Notes: generated by a model not told the origin, from the sequence alone. Positions 17,713-26,844 are shown, counted from the stretch's first letter. The stretch is 64,000 bases of DNA from Paenibacillus sp. JCM 10914 (GCF_001315105.1 NZ_BAZR01000009.1:1-64000), one strand, 5' to 3'. Program-made: numbers and translations.

Positions 17713-17796
17713 GTTCTACTGGGAGGCAGTCACTTTAGCTAACATAATGTTAAACGAAAATAATGTATTGAATGAGGAGAACAGGAGGATGATCTT

Positions 17797-17868
17797 ATGT
17801 CGAATACTCCTAAATTCAAAGCACAAATGATGAAGCTAATTATGTCAGAAAAAAACTTAGGTCAGTGA
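17797..17868 (+). pseudogene. Head of an unknown gene fused to a GyrI-like gene fragment
   Basis: An ATG behind AGGAGG opens a 23-codon frame (MSNTPKFKAQMMKLIMSEKN) that ends at TGA exactly where duplicated GyrI-like DNA begins. It appears to be the 5' end of a different gene cut by the insertion or recombination that placed the fragment here. Confidence 0.5.
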
Positions 17869-18120
17869 TCTGACTGATATTCCGGAGGGCATGATTGGAT
17901 TCACTTTGCCTTTCCAAACCTATGCAAAGATTAATTGTACCAACAAATCGATTGGTGAGGCGTACGATAGAATTTTTAAATGGATGAATGAGAAAGGATA
18001 TGTTCAGAGATTTCTGGAAAACACGTGTCCTATAGAGATTTTTTACTTTGAAGATCAAGTCGAAGAAGAAGATGTAGAAATTCTAATACCGATCAGAACC
18101 TAAATTCTTGAAAGGTACTT
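17863..18120 (+). pseudogene. Duplicated 3' half of the 3458 GyrI-like gene
   Basis: From GTCAGTGATCTGACTGAT onward the DNA is nearly identical to 3704-3960, with only about a dozen differences, including past the stop codon into AAATTCTTGAAA. The encoded piece (IPEGMIGFTLPFQTYAK to LIPIRT) lacks the first half of the domain. It is a recent partial copy within the array. Confidence 0.85.
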
Positions 18121-18129
18121 AAGGAAGGC

Positions 18130-18195
18130 GGCGACATCTGATAACCCCGCATTTCCACTGCCGGGCTAATGCCCAATGGTGAGAACCCGATGCAA
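18130..18195 (+). repeat. attC-like repeat J, left half only
   Basis: Opens CTGATAACCCCGCATTTCCACTG-like sequence (ATAAC at 18141-18145), followed by GCCGGGCTAATGCCC. The right half is replaced by a methyltransferase fragment. Confidence 0.55.
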
Positions 18196-18198
18196 CTG

Positions 18199-18260
18199 AA
18201 AAGGCAAAGCAACATTTGACGGCATGCGGTCTTTCAGCAAAATTGATCTGTTCTCCCAAG
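18199..18260 (+). pseudogene. Short methyltransferase fragment copied from 4200-4262
   Basis: AAAAGGCAAAGCAACATTTGA and the following GCGGTCTTTCAGCAAAATTG match the gene at 4203-4262 almost base for base. With the GyrI-like fragment just upstream, this reproduces the order of the 3458-4700 pair with the middle deleted and half an attC-like repeat between. Confidence 0.75.
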
Positions 18261-18302
18261 GTTAGAAAAATCTAAAACTAATAATAAGAGAGAGTGAGTC
18301 CT

Positions 18303-18761
18303 GTGAAAGTAGTTGAACTCAGTGAGAAGAGGCTAGTTGGAATAAGAGTAATATGTCCTGGTGATCAATATGTGAATGAAATCCCAAAAGCTTCTTTCAA
18401 ACTTAAAGAAAGACTAAATGAGATTCATGATATCATAAGTCCAGCAAGATTAGTTGGTGCATTTATCGTTGGGGACTTCTCCGAAGAGGAAGATGGTTAC
18501 TGGGTATGTGTTGAAGTGAACGAAATCGTACAAGTTCCCGAAGGCATGGTTTCTTTAATAGTGCCTGAACAAAAATATGCAGTAATACGACACGAGGGGC
18601 CAAATTATGAAATCAGAAGCACATATGAAAAGCTTCATCGTTGGATTGAGGGGAATAATCTTGAAAGATTGCAAAGAGCGTGGCATCTGGAGATCTCGGA
18701 TGAATGGGGAATCAAGGGAGTACATGATGTTGAGGTAGACTTGTATGATACTATTAAATAG
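18303..18761 (+). CDS. GyrI-like effector-binding domain protein
   Basis: 152 aa from GTG 18303 (purine-rich AAGAGAGAG about 9 bp upstream); GTG 18294 is an alternative. It shows the fold's EKRLVGIRV start, WVCVEVNEIVQVPEGMVSLIVPEQKYAVIRHEGP core and LHRWIEGNNLE helix. It is closest in pattern to the 5938 protein. It ends 37 bp before the opening box of repeat K. Confidence 0.82.
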   Translation: MKVVELSEKRLVGIRVICPGDQYVNEIPKASFKLKERLNEIHDIISPARLVGAFIVGDFSEEEDGYWVCVEVNEIVQVPEGMVSLIVPEQKYAVIRHEGPNYEIRSTYEKLHRWIEGNNLERLQRAWHLEISDEWGIKGVHDVEVDLYDTIK

Positions 18762-18794
18762 ATTATGAGAGTTGGACAGGGATGGTGTCGACTT

Positions 18795-18880
18795 CGTATA
18801 ACATATTATTCGCCCATCAGACCGGCATTCACCGACCCTCAAACAACATGGATTTGAAAGAGATTCAGAGCGTTATATGA
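18795..18880 (+). repeat. attC-like repeat K
   Basis: ATAAC at 18798-18802 (CGTATAACATATTATTCGCC) and GTTATAT at 18872-18878, followed by GAAG. The arms are diverged, but ATATAAC/GTTATAT symmetry and the position before a gene start are kept. Confidence 0.62.
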
Positions 18881-18921
18881 AGAGATTACCCCATCAACAG
18901 AACGAAAGGAGCATATTTCTT

Positions 18922-20036
18922 ATGAAATTATCACTTGAAGAGCGATCTTCGTCACATGACACTCGACTTGCTCGCTATACGGCCGTGTCCACTGCCTTAA
19001 ATCTGCTTAGTAATGAACAGCTTAGAAAGCGAGTGGAACAAGCTACGGTTCTAAATACTGGCATTGGTGGTACGACAGCTTCTTACAAATTGATGGTATA
19101 CCCGTATTCATAAAAATGGTGCCGCTTACGGAATTAGAAAGCAACCCCGAAAATTTCATGTCTACTAGAAACGTGTTCCATCTTCCTTCATATTGTCACT
19201 ATGGGATTGGCTCACCGGGTAGTGGAGTGTGGCGTGAGGTTGCCGCCCATACAATGACCACCAACTGGGTTCTAGCGAGACAGTGTGAGAACTTTCCCTT
19301 AATGTATCACTGGCGGATGTTAAAAAGTCCAGAACGGCGTAATCCAATTTCTGAGGAACTGAGCGATGTTTCCCAAATGGTTGAGTTCTGGGGTACTGCA
19401 AAAATAGGTGATCGTATTGAAGCGCTTGAGGAATCCAACTATGATGTTGTACTGTTCTGTGAGTACATTCCCTACAACCTGCATCATTGGCTTACCGAAC
19501 AGGTCGCTATGGGTGAGAATGCAGCCAATTCAGCGATTGCCTTGTTGGACTCAAACTTGCTGTCCACGGTCTCCTTTATGAATGAGAACGAATTACTACA
19601 TTTCGACGTTCACTTTAACAATGTTTTAACCGACGGACACCGTGTATATATTTCGGATTTCGGCCTTGCAACGTCTTCTCGATTTGAACTGTCTGATTCC
19701 GAATTGGAGTTTTATGAATTGAACAAAACGCATGATGGATGTTATGTAGTAACACAAATGGTAAACTGGCTTGTAGCAGAGTTGACGGGTACGGTGAACC
19801 GTTCTGAACGTATAGACTTCATACGTCGTTGTGCTAAGAATGACCAGTCCCTAGAAGTGATGGATTCAGCAGCGGAGATTATAATGCGGTATGCTCCAAT
19901 CGCTGTAGTGATCAATGATTTCTACACAAATCTCGTTTCGAAGAACAGAACTACATCGTTTCCAGTCGAGGAGATTGAACGGGTCTGTAAGAAAACGGGG
20001 TTCCAGCTGCCCTTCTCGAATCCCAGAATTGTCTAG
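18922..20036 (+). pseudogene. Protein kinase-like / phosphotransferase fold protein, frame broken near 19085
   Basis: Starts behind AAAGGAGC, 44 bp after repeat K. The first frame reads to GIGGTTAS and stops at 19113. One missing T near 19084 restores LQIDGIPVFIKMVPLTELE and the frame to 20036. Kinase signatures follow: LLHFDVHFNNVL (catalytic loop HxDxxxxN) and ISDFGLA (DFG magnesium motif). The pseudo-glycine-loop GIGGTT and VFIK lysine lie at the N-terminus, so the fold is complete when the frame is repaired. The substrate is unknown. Remains of an opening arm (ATTCACGTTGTGGGCC) follow at 20046. Confidence 0.78.
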
Positions 20037-20072
20037 CATGCATGCATTCACGTTGTGGGCCCTGAAGAGCAA

Positions 20073-20112
20073 AAGCAGCCCGTCCTCTAAAAAGGAACGA
20101 GCTGCTTATTAC
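20073..20112. terminator. Bidirectional terminator between convergent genes
   Basis: AAGCAGC..GTCCT (20073-20086) pairs with AGGA.CG.GCTGCTT (20093-20107), with small bulges. It lies between the kinase-like gene (+) and the small gene at 20141 (-). Confidence 0.6.
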
Positions 20113-20140
20113 TTTTCTTTTCTATCCACCAAATATGGGG

Positions 20141-20566
20141 TTAATTTCTCGTTTTAACGGCTAACCCACTAAACGATATAGGCCCAACCACATCGGCTCT
20201 TGTATTTGCAGTGAGATTTTCTGCTGTGACTGTGTAAACATGGGCACCGGCTGATAGATTTCTATCTTCCGCCTGGAACGTAACTGCATAATTTTGTTCA
20301 GACTGGGCAGATTCGATACCTTGTTGAGTGTTGAAAATCTCTCTTCCATCGCGGAAGATTCTAAAAAGTATTTGTGCAATGCCAGTGACGCCTCGAACTC
20401 CCACAGTTGCGACCAAATCTACCCGATTTGGTCGAGAGTTTACTGGTATTCGTAAAATAATGGTTGCAAGACGCGATCTTGCTGGTGAACGTCGAATAAT
20501 CACTGAGTTTGCTAAGTTGAATCTACTGCGCGGCTGGACGGAAGCTTTATCGAGAATTTGTGCCAA
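20141..20566 (-). CDS. Small beta-rich protein of unknown function (possibly spore-surface related)
   Basis: 141 aa from TTG at 20566, chosen because GAGGAG lies about 10 bp upstream on the minus strand; the frame upstream has no such site. It reads MAQILDKASVQPRSRF, then a beta-sandwich-like ILRIPVNSRPNRVDLVATVG..QILFRIFRDGREIFNTQQG and a final HVYTVTAENLT strand. The pattern loosely recalls small exosporium proteins of spore formers, but I cannot confirm it. Confidence 0.6.
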   Translation of the reverse strand: MAQILDKASVQPRSRFNLANSVIIRRSPARSRLATIILRIPVNSRPNRVDLVATVGVRGVTGIAQILFRIFRDGREIFNTQQGIESAQSEQNYAVTFQAEDRNLSAGAHVYTVTAENLTANTRADVVGPISFSGLAVKTRN

Positions 20567-20808
20567 AAATATCAACTCCTCTTGTTTTGATATATTCAAG
20601 ATATGATCGACAAAAGGAGAGTGATTGGACAATTGCGGAAGAACACTTTGATTTGAATCAAATACCATACAGGAACAATGGTATAGAGCAACGAAGTTTA
20701 GAAGTTTATAGGAACTCGGGGAAATTAGAGCATCTCACAATATATTAGATCTTGTAGGACGCTCCCTAAAGAGCCCAAAGTACGCGTTATACGTTGTACA
20801 CTCCTCAG

Positions 20809-21507
20809 TTAATATTCTGCATTTCCCGCAGGCGAGGAAGCCGCGCCGGCTGACTTTCGCTTAGCCAGATCCAGCTTGCGCTGTAGCATGCCAAGCACGA
20901 TATCCGCAACGATTGCGAGCACGGCCGCAGGAATGGCGCCTGCAAAGATCCGAAGCGAGTTATTGCTGTTCAATCCAGCGTAGATCTCCCGTCCCAGCCC
21001 GCCTCCTCCCACAAGGGGAGCAATTGTGACCACACCGATGGCGATGACGGCTGCTATGCGCAGACCCGACATGATATACGTCAGCGCCAGCGGAAAACGC
21101 ACTTTGACGAGCAGTTGGAAGGGGCTCATCCCAATTCCCTTTCCGGATTCCAGATAGCTGGGATCTACCTGTTTTAACCCAACGTACGTATTGCGTGCGA
21201 TGGGATTCAGTGAATACAGGAAGAGTCCCACCATGACCGTTTTCGTGCCGAGTCCCATCCATAACATAAGAATCACCAGCATGGCCAAACTCGGTACCAC
21301 TTGAAGGATGTTGGTGATGAACAATATAATCTTGGCAGCCCATTTGCTCTTGGAGCAGAGAATGCCGAGAGGTATTCCGACGATGAATGCCAGTCCCAGC
21401 CCGATAACCACCATCGTAATATGCTGGATGAAATACTCCCAGAGCAAACCTTGATTTCGTGATATATACGATATAAAATCGGCAAATGTTACCTTTTCAC
21501 TTTCCAT
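20809..21507 (-). CDS. opuCD: Osmoprotectant ABC transporter permease (OpuCD type)
   Basis: 232 aa, six predicted membrane helices. The binding-protein-dependent permease signature is visible (PSYLESGKGIGMSPFQLLVKVRFP and GLGREIYAGL). It is the last gene of the four-gene opuC-like operon and starts 12 bp after opuCC. The C-terminal tail is Ala/Ser-rich. It should pair with the second permease opuCB to import glycine betaine, choline or carnitine under osmotic stress. Confidence 0.9.
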   Translation of the reverse strand: MESEKVTFADFISYISRNQGLLWEYFIQHITMVVIGLGLAFIVGIPLGILCSKSKWAAKIILFITNILQVVPSLAMLVILMLWMGLGTKTVMVGLFLYSLNPIARNTYVGLKQVDPSYLESGKGIGMSPFQLLVKVRFPLALTYIMSGLRIAAVIAIGVVTIAPLVGGGGLGREIYAGLNSNNSLRIFAGAIPAAVLAIVADIVLGMLQRKLDLAKRKSAGAASSPAGNAEY

Positions 21508-21519
21508 GCTTACCCTCCT

Positions 21520-22422
21520 TTAGCTTTTCAAGAGGCCCTGCTCTTTCAAATACGCGATTGCGACCTCCCGCTCGCTTTTCTTCTCGATGTCTACCTGATA
21601 ATTCAGCGATATCATCGTATCTGCATCCAGATGATCGATTAAAGGCGCTATGGCATCCTGAATTTCAGGATACTTCTCTAAAAGGTCCGAACGCATGACC
21701 GGACTTGCATCATAGGGAGGGAAGAATTGCTTATCATCTTGAAGTGTCTGCAATTGATAGGCTTTCAGCCGGGAATCCGTAGAATAGGCAAGCACGATAT
21801 CCACCTGCTCATTGGCGACGGCACTGTATACCAGGCTGATCTCCATCGGGAACACCTGACCGAATTTGATGTCATACGCTTTGGAGAACGCCGGATATCC
21901 ATCCGTGCTTCTCTCCAGCCAAGTCGTATCAACCCCCAGCTTCATTTGGTCCATGTCTTTGTGGACATCGGAAATTTGGGTATACCCGTTAGCCTCGGCT
22001 AGATCCTTTCGTACGGTGAACGCGTAGGTATTCTCAAAACCCAGCGGGTTCATCCAGGTGAACCCGAAGTGTTCCTGAAATCCATCCTGCGCCTCCTTTA
22101 AGACTTGATCGCGGTCTTTGGTACCACTGATCGGAAAATGGTTGTTGAATATTTCGCCGGTGTATAATGTCGCCATTTGAACATCGTTTCTCTTCATGGC
22201 ATTTATGACCAATGAACTTGATGCCAGATCAGGAATAACATCGACCGTCAGGTCGGTTTGGTCTTCAATCAGCGCCTTATACATTTCGGCGATAATCTTG
22301 GTTTCGGTATAAGTTTGAGTCCCAATGGTAATCTCGCTCTGTATTCCACAGGCAGAGGTTAATCCGGCAAGGACAATCATCCAGACGAGTAACGGTATAT
22401 ATTTAAGCTTTTTCAGTTTCAT
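21520..22422 (-). CDS. opuCC: Osmoprotectant-binding lipoprotein (OpuCC type)
   Basis: 300 aa from the ATG at 22422, with AAGGAAGG just upstream; the frame is open further but lacks a site. The lipobox LTSAC anchors the protein outside the membrane. The OpuAC-like binding domain starts ITIGTQTYTETKIIAEMYK and contains NPLGFENTYAFTVRKDLA, with several aromatic residues that form betaine cages in this family. It lies between the two permease genes. Confidence 0.9.
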   Translation of the reverse strand: MKLKKLKYIPLLVWMIVLAGLTSACGIQSEITIGTQTYTETKIIAEMYKALIEDQTDLTVDVIPDLASSSLVINAMKRNDVQMATLYTGEIFNNHFPISGTKDRDQVLKEAQDGFQEHFGFTWMNPLGFENTYAFTVRKDLAEANGYTQISDVHKDMDQMKLGVDTTWLERSTDGYPAFSKAYDIKFGQVFPMEISLVYSAVANEQVDIVLAYSTDSRLKAYQLQTLQDDKQFFPPYDASPVMRSDLLEKYPEIQDAIAPLIDHLDADTMISLNYQVDIEKKSEREVAIAYLKEQGLLKS

Positions 22423-22469
22423 CACGCCTTCCTTATTCCGTCCGGCTCGCTGCCCACGATGGACATTCC

Positions 22470-23135
22470 TCATATCGCAGCGTCCCGGGTCTGATTCTGG
22501 TGGTAGTGTTTACTTAGCCAGCCCTCAAGCAGACCAAGCAGGCCATCGGCTACAAGTGCCAGCAGAATAGCACCAATGCCACCGATGAATATCATCTCCG
22601 GTCTGTTGACACCAAGTCCGGATACGATAAGCTGTCCTAACCCGCCAGCGCCAATCAGAGCAGCCAGGGTTGCCCAACTGATGATGTATACGGTCGTAAT
22701 GCGGATGCCGGACATGATGTAAGGAAGCGATAAGGGAAGCTGAATCCTCAAAATCGTCTGGGCCGTGCTATATCCCATCCCCTTGGCGGAATTGAGCACG
22801 CCTTTATCCACAGAATGAAAACCGTCATAGGTATTCCGCAGGATGGGCATCAGGGAGTACAGAAGCAGCGCCAGTATGGCCGGCTTCATTCCGATACCGA
22901 GCAGCGGAATCAGAATCGCCAGGAGCGCCAGGCTTGGAACGGTTTGAAACAGGTTCGCAACGAAAAATACGATGCTGTTGATCCAGCCTACCCGGTTGTA
23001 TACCAGCAAAATCCCGATCGGTACGGCAATTGCCGTCCCAAGGAGCACGGCAGAGAAGGAGAGGACCAGGTGCTCCTGCAATGCGTTCAGAATGTCAGGA
23101 TAACGATCCGTAATGAAGCTCCAGAATGCGTCCAT
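22470..23135 (-). CDS. opuCB: Osmoprotectant ABC transporter permease (OpuCB type)
   Basis: 221 aa. ATG 23135 is preferred over GTG 23144 because GAGGG has normal spacing to it. It starts 2 bp after the opuCA stop. Membrane helices and the permease motif (VLNSAKGMGYSTAQTILRIQLP, then GAGGLGQLI) mirror opuCD. Confidence 0.9.
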   Translation of the reverse strand: MDAFWSFITDRYPDILNALQEHLVLSFSAVLLGTAIAVPIGILLVYNRVGWINSIVFFVANLFQTVPSLALLAILIPLLGIGMKPAILALLLYSLMPILRNTYDGFHSVDKGVLNSAKGMGYSTAQTILRIQLPLSLPYIMSGIRITTVYIISWATLAALIGAGGLGQLIVSGLGVNRPEMIFIGGIGAILLALVADGLLGLLEGWLSKHYHQNQTRDAAI

Positions 23136-23136
23136 A

Positions 23137-24300
23137 TCACTCACCCTCTCCGCTTAGCACCGGAGGGACCATCGTCGGATAGACTTCGGCCAAATGTTTA
23201 ACCACACTGCCTCTTGTGATTAATCCGAGGAACCGGTTATTACTGTCGATGACGGGGAGATTGCTGAGTTGATGGTTGTCCATGATCTCGATGGCTTGCG
23301 GAAGCGTGCTTCCCGAAGCGACGGAAAAACGTACCGGATGCATAACGTCCGCTACGGTCTTGCCTTCCTCGCCGTATTGGTCGAGAACCCGGTAGATCGA
23401 AACCGCTCCTTGGAGCTGGCGATTACGGTCCACGATGAGCAGCGAATCGACCCGCTTCGTCTCCATCATCTTGATGGCTTCAGCGAGTCCCCGGCTCGGG
23501 AACGCCGTGACGGGATTCGTAATCATCACTTCATCCACAAGCGGAATTTCATAGGCGCTTTCATTTTGATTTTCCAGACGTTTCGAACCGATAAAGTCGC
23601 GCACAAAATCATTTGCGGGATGCCGTAAAATGGTGTCCGGTTTACCGGTTTGAACGATTTCGCCATCTTTCATCAGAACGATGGTATCGGCAATTTTAAT
23701 AGCTTCGTCCATATCATGCGTAACAAAAATAATCGTTTTCTGCAGATCCTGCTGAAGCCGGATTAGCTCATCTTGAAGCTGCTCACGGCTGATGGGATCC
23801 AGTGCAGAGAACGGCTCATCCATCAGGATGATATCGGGTTCAGCCGCAAGCGCGCGCACGACGCCTACACGTTGCTGCTGTCCGCCGCTAAGCTCGGATG
23901 GATACCGATTGCCATAAACGGCGTGATCCAATCCGACCATGTCAAGCAATTCATTCACCTTGTGATCCGTTGTATCTTTATCCCACTTCTTCAGACGCGG
24001 AACCACACCTGCGTTCCTTAAGATATTCATATGTGGAAATAATCCAACGCTTTGAATGACATAGCCGATATTGCGCCGCAGTTCAACCGGATTCAATCTC
24101 GAAATGTCTTTACCATCAATCAGTACTTTGCCCGAAGATGGCGTATTGAGTGCGTTGATCAGCTTCATGGTTGTCGATTTGCCACAGCCGCTCGGACCGA
24201 TGAGGACGGTAATTTCCCCTTTTTTGAATTCAAGATTAATGTCTTTCAGCGCGTGAAAGCCATTATCGTAAATCTTGTTCACATGCTCCAGTACTATCAT
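23137..24300 (-). CDS. opuCA: Osmoprotectant ABC transporter ATPase with CBS domains (OpuCA type)
   Basis: 387 aa behind AAAGGAGCG. Walker A GPSGCGKST, the signature LSGGQQQRVGVVRAL, Walker B IILMDEPFSALD and the H-loop THDMDEA are followed by two CBS motifs at about residues 255-380 (MITNPVTAFPSRGLAEAI and DVMHPVRFSVASG). In OpuCA-type ATPases the CBS pair senses ionic strength or cyclic di-AMP. It is the first gene of the operon opuCA-CB-CC-CD. Confidence 0.93.
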   Translation of the reverse strand: MIVLEHVNKIYDNGFHALKDINLEFKKGEITVLIGPSGCGKSTTMKLINALNTPSSGKVLIDGKDISRLNPVELRRNIGYVIQSVGLFPHMNILRNAGVVPRLKKWDKDTTDHKVNELLDMVGLDHAVYGNRYPSELSGGQQQRVGVVRALAAEPDIILMDEPFSALDPISREQLQDELIRLQQDLQKTIIFVTHDMDEAIKIADTIVLMKDGEIVQTGKPDTILRHPANDFVRDFIGSKRLENQNESAYEIPLVDEVMITNPVTAFPSRGLAEAIKMMETKRVDSLLIVDRNRQLQGAVSIYRVLDQYGEEGKTVADVMHPVRFSVASGSTLPQAIEIMDNHQLSNLPVIDSNNRFLGLITRGSVVKHLAEVYPTMVPPVLSGEGE

Positions 24301-25019
24301 TCAATCGCTCCTTTTGCAAACAGTATCCATATTATGCGGAGCATTCGGCATATCATCCATCAGTAACCAAAAAACAGTTGAGGGGAATGTGAGCGTGATT
24401 CCAGAGTAGGACAGGCGGCAACCTTGTTATGTAGAACTGGAAATGAAGTTAACAATCAAAATGGAATAGGATTAAGCGCATTATGAAGGGGTGGAGAAAG
24501 ATCATATGAGGAAGCCCTGAGGTACTAATAAAATAAGCTGAACATCTTCGTTACGGCATTGACTTACATATCTAAAATTCCACCTTTATATGCATTGAAG
24601 CTCTCTAAACTGTGCAATCCCTTGCTACATCCATTCGAAGAAGTATTCCAAGCCTGTGTGCCCCTGAACGTATACGGGATCGTATGCTTCCACAAATATG
24701 TATCCCCGTCATACCTCTGAGAAGGAAAGAAGCTAAGTCATTACGCCGTTACGTCGCTCAACCCCAATGGATATATGCAAAATGCGAAAGCAGCTCACCG
24801 CCCTTTTGAGTGTGGCCGTATAGCTGCAATATGCAATAATATGTTTAAAGCAATTACCCATCTTACAATGGATTGAAACATGGAAATATGACAATTATGG
24901 ATGTGGATCGGAACCATTTCGAAGAAAAGGCTCAGATAAAGAAGGGATAAGTAAACTAAAGGAAGAATATTTCAAAGATGTGAAAAGAATAGGGAAGAGT
25001 AATATTCAAGGAGGAAAAA
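24301..25019. other. Intergenic region upstream of opuC and the VOC gene
   Basis: No gene supported. A 65-codon frame at 24612-24809 has no ribosome binding site or family. On the minus strand a CATAAT-like -10 lies near 24332, but no good -35 is visible. The last 30 bp hold AAGGAGG for the VOC gene. Confidence 0.4.
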
Positions 25020-25838
25020 ATGTCAGCTCATTCTTCTGTACCAACGCTTTATTTTGACGGGCAGTTTATCGATGTGTTGTGGGACAATTATGATAACGGG
25101 ATACAGTGGTTCGAGAAGTACTTCTCTTGGAAAGTAATCAGGCAAGAAAACTGGAAAGTAGATCCCAGATGTCTAGAGGGCAAAATGACACAAATGGATT
25201 ACGGGACGTGGTTGGTCACATATCTTACAAATTCCAACTTGCCGCATCATTTTGCCAAGAGGGGAAGCGTTGAATCCAATATTCGGTTGTGTTTTAGAAC
25301 CCATGATCTAGAGAACATGCATCAAGCTTTATCAGATGATGGAGTTAGGGTTTCACCAATATATGATGGACCAAAGACAAGATACTTCGATCTATGGGCT
25401 ACTCCAGAAGGCATTAGATTAACGCTGCAAGAGGATTCGACTGTACCTGCTTCGGTGCTGCTGCCATCCTGGATTAGAGTAGGCGTAAGCGATCTTGAAG
25501 AATCAGTCAGGTGGTACGAACAAATGATGGGGATGAAAATCATGGAGCGTGATCATAATCATCAATTTGTCATTATGGCTATGAAGTTAAACCATTCGGA
25601 GGAAGATTCATATTGGGTCATCGAGCAGAAGCCTGATGCGGCTTATGTTGGAAAAGTAGACGGGCAAGTGCAGCCCATTTGTTGGATTAAGGACAGGGAA
25701 GAATTTTTCAAGTACCATCAATACTTAATAGATAGCGGTGTGGAAACATCTGAAATGGGGGGATTTATAACAAGAGGGCTGGTTAGTTTTCATTTTTATG
25801 ATAGGGATGGCAATCGGTTCAATATAAGCAGTATGTAG
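25020..25838 (+). CDS. Two-domain VOC family protein
   Basis: 272 aa behind AAGGAGG. Two VOC modules: residues about 10-140 (ending RYFDLWATPEGIRLTLQ) and about 150-272 (WIRVGVSDLEESVRWYEQMMGMKI to SFHFYDRDGNRFNISSM). Only the second module has the canonical start and end strands. The partner and substrate are unknown. Confidence 0.82.
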   Translation: MSAHSSVPTLYFDGQFIDVLWDNYDNGIQWFEKYFSWKVIRQENWKVDPRCLEGKMTQMDYGTWLVTYLTNSNLPHHFAKRGSVESNIRLCFRTHDLENMHQALSDDGVRVSPIYDGPKTRYFDLWATPEGIRLTLQEDSTVPASVLLPSWIRVGVSDLEESVRWYEQMMGMKIMERDHNHQFVIMAMKLNHSEEDSYWVIEQKPDAAYVGKVDGQVQPICWIKDREEFFKYHQYLIDSGVETSEMGGFITRGLVSFHFYDRDGNRFNISSM

Positions 25839-25933
25839 ATAAAAGCTAGCCTCATTACAAGAAGGTATACATGTTCAAGAATTCCATTGAATATATATTA
25901 CAGATTTTTTTCTTGTAAGAGGGGGTCAACAAT

Positions 25934-26338
25934 ATGCTTCACTTTCATTCTGTTTGTGAACAATTTGCTCAAATTCTTAAAGGAAAAAGCACCATAACCC
26001 AAGATGTTTGTTCTGTATCATTAAATCGCAATTTTAAGGTAGTTGTTCAAGGACGCATGAGCAGGTCGGTTGTGCCGGTAGATGTCTTGTTTGAATCACT
26101 GGATCAAAGTGGTCATGCGTTATGCTTGGCTGAAATTGCACTTTTAGAGGAAGAGATCCCCCGCTTTATGCATTCGATTATTCAACAAGGAATGATCGTT
26201 AGTGCTTTGCATAATCATTGGTTATATACAAGGCCTACAGTCATGTATATTCACATCCAATCTGTGGAGCCTCCCATCAATTTTGCAAAGAAAATAGCAT
26301 CTTCGTTTTCATCCTTAAGCAGTTATCCGGTTGCGTAA
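25934..26338 (+). CDS. DUF1259 domain-containing protein
   Basis: 134 aa. The C-terminal half carries the DUF1259 (LppY/LpqO-like) pattern: DVLFES..ALCLAEIALLEEEIPRF and VSALHNHWLYTRPTVMYIHIQS, where the HNHW and HIQS histidines are the conserved ones. No signal peptide is present, unlike actinobacterial LppY/LpqO lipoproteins. The role is unknown. Confidence 0.78.
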   Translation: MLHFHSVCEQFAQILKGKSTITQDVCSVSLNRNFKVVVQGRMSRSVVPVDVLFESLDQSGHALCLAEIALLEEEIPRFMHSIIQQGMIVSALHNHWLYTRPTVMYIHIQSVEPPINFAKKIASSFSSLSSYPVA

Positions 26339-26385
26339 GGCTTGATTAGCTTTTGTACACCATACATAAAAGGACTGAGGATTAA

Positions 26386-26844
26386 TTGAATAAAATCTTA
26401 CGGGTATCACAGGCGACGATTCATGATCTGGATGAGCTCGTTCATTTGTTTGACGAATACAGAGTTTTTTATAAACAAGCATCGGATATGGAGCATGCTC
26501 GAAAATTCCTGATGGATCGCTTGGAGCATAAAGAATCAATCATCTTTATTGCTAAAGATATGGAACGGAATATAGCAATTGGATTTACACAGCTCTATCC
26601 TTCCTTTTCTTCGATTTCCATGCAGCGATCTTGGATACTTAATGATTTATATGTACTTGACGAGCATAGAGGTCTGGGAGCAGCTCGGTTATTACTCGAA
26701 TCAGCCAAAGAATATGCAAGAGTGACAGAAGCAAAAGGTTTAGACCTTTCCACAGCAAGTGATAATGTAAGGGCACAGAGGATATATGAACAGTTTGGAT
26801 TTAAGAAGGACGAAGAATTTTTTCATTATTATTTAACGTTATAG
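26386..26844 (+). CDS. GNAT family N-acetyltransferase
   Basis: 152 aa from a TTG start with GAGG 7 bp upstream. The acetyl-CoA motif is LYVLDEHRGLGAARLLLESAKEYA, and the C-terminal STASDNVRAQRIYEQFGFKKDEEFFHYYL is typical of GNATs. The substrate cannot be told. Confidence 0.88.
   Translation: MNKILRVSQATIHDLDELVHLFDEYRVFYKQASDMEHARKFLMDRLEHKESIIFIAKDMERNIAIGFTQLYPSFSSISMQRSWILNDLYVLDEHRGLGAARLLLESAKEYARVTEAKGLDLSTASDNVRAQRIYEQFGFKKDEEFFHYYLTL

Noticed and set aside
17735-17756. Further attC-like site around AACATAATGTTAAACG
   Set aside because: The boxes are present in miniature but without arms or spacing like the other copies.
2810-18880. CRISPR array
   Set aside because: The repeats are 60-200 bp, diverged, separated by whole genes and not by uniform short spacers.
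24612-24809. 65-codon open frame
   Set aside because: No Shine-Dalgarno sequence and no recognisable family; probably chance.
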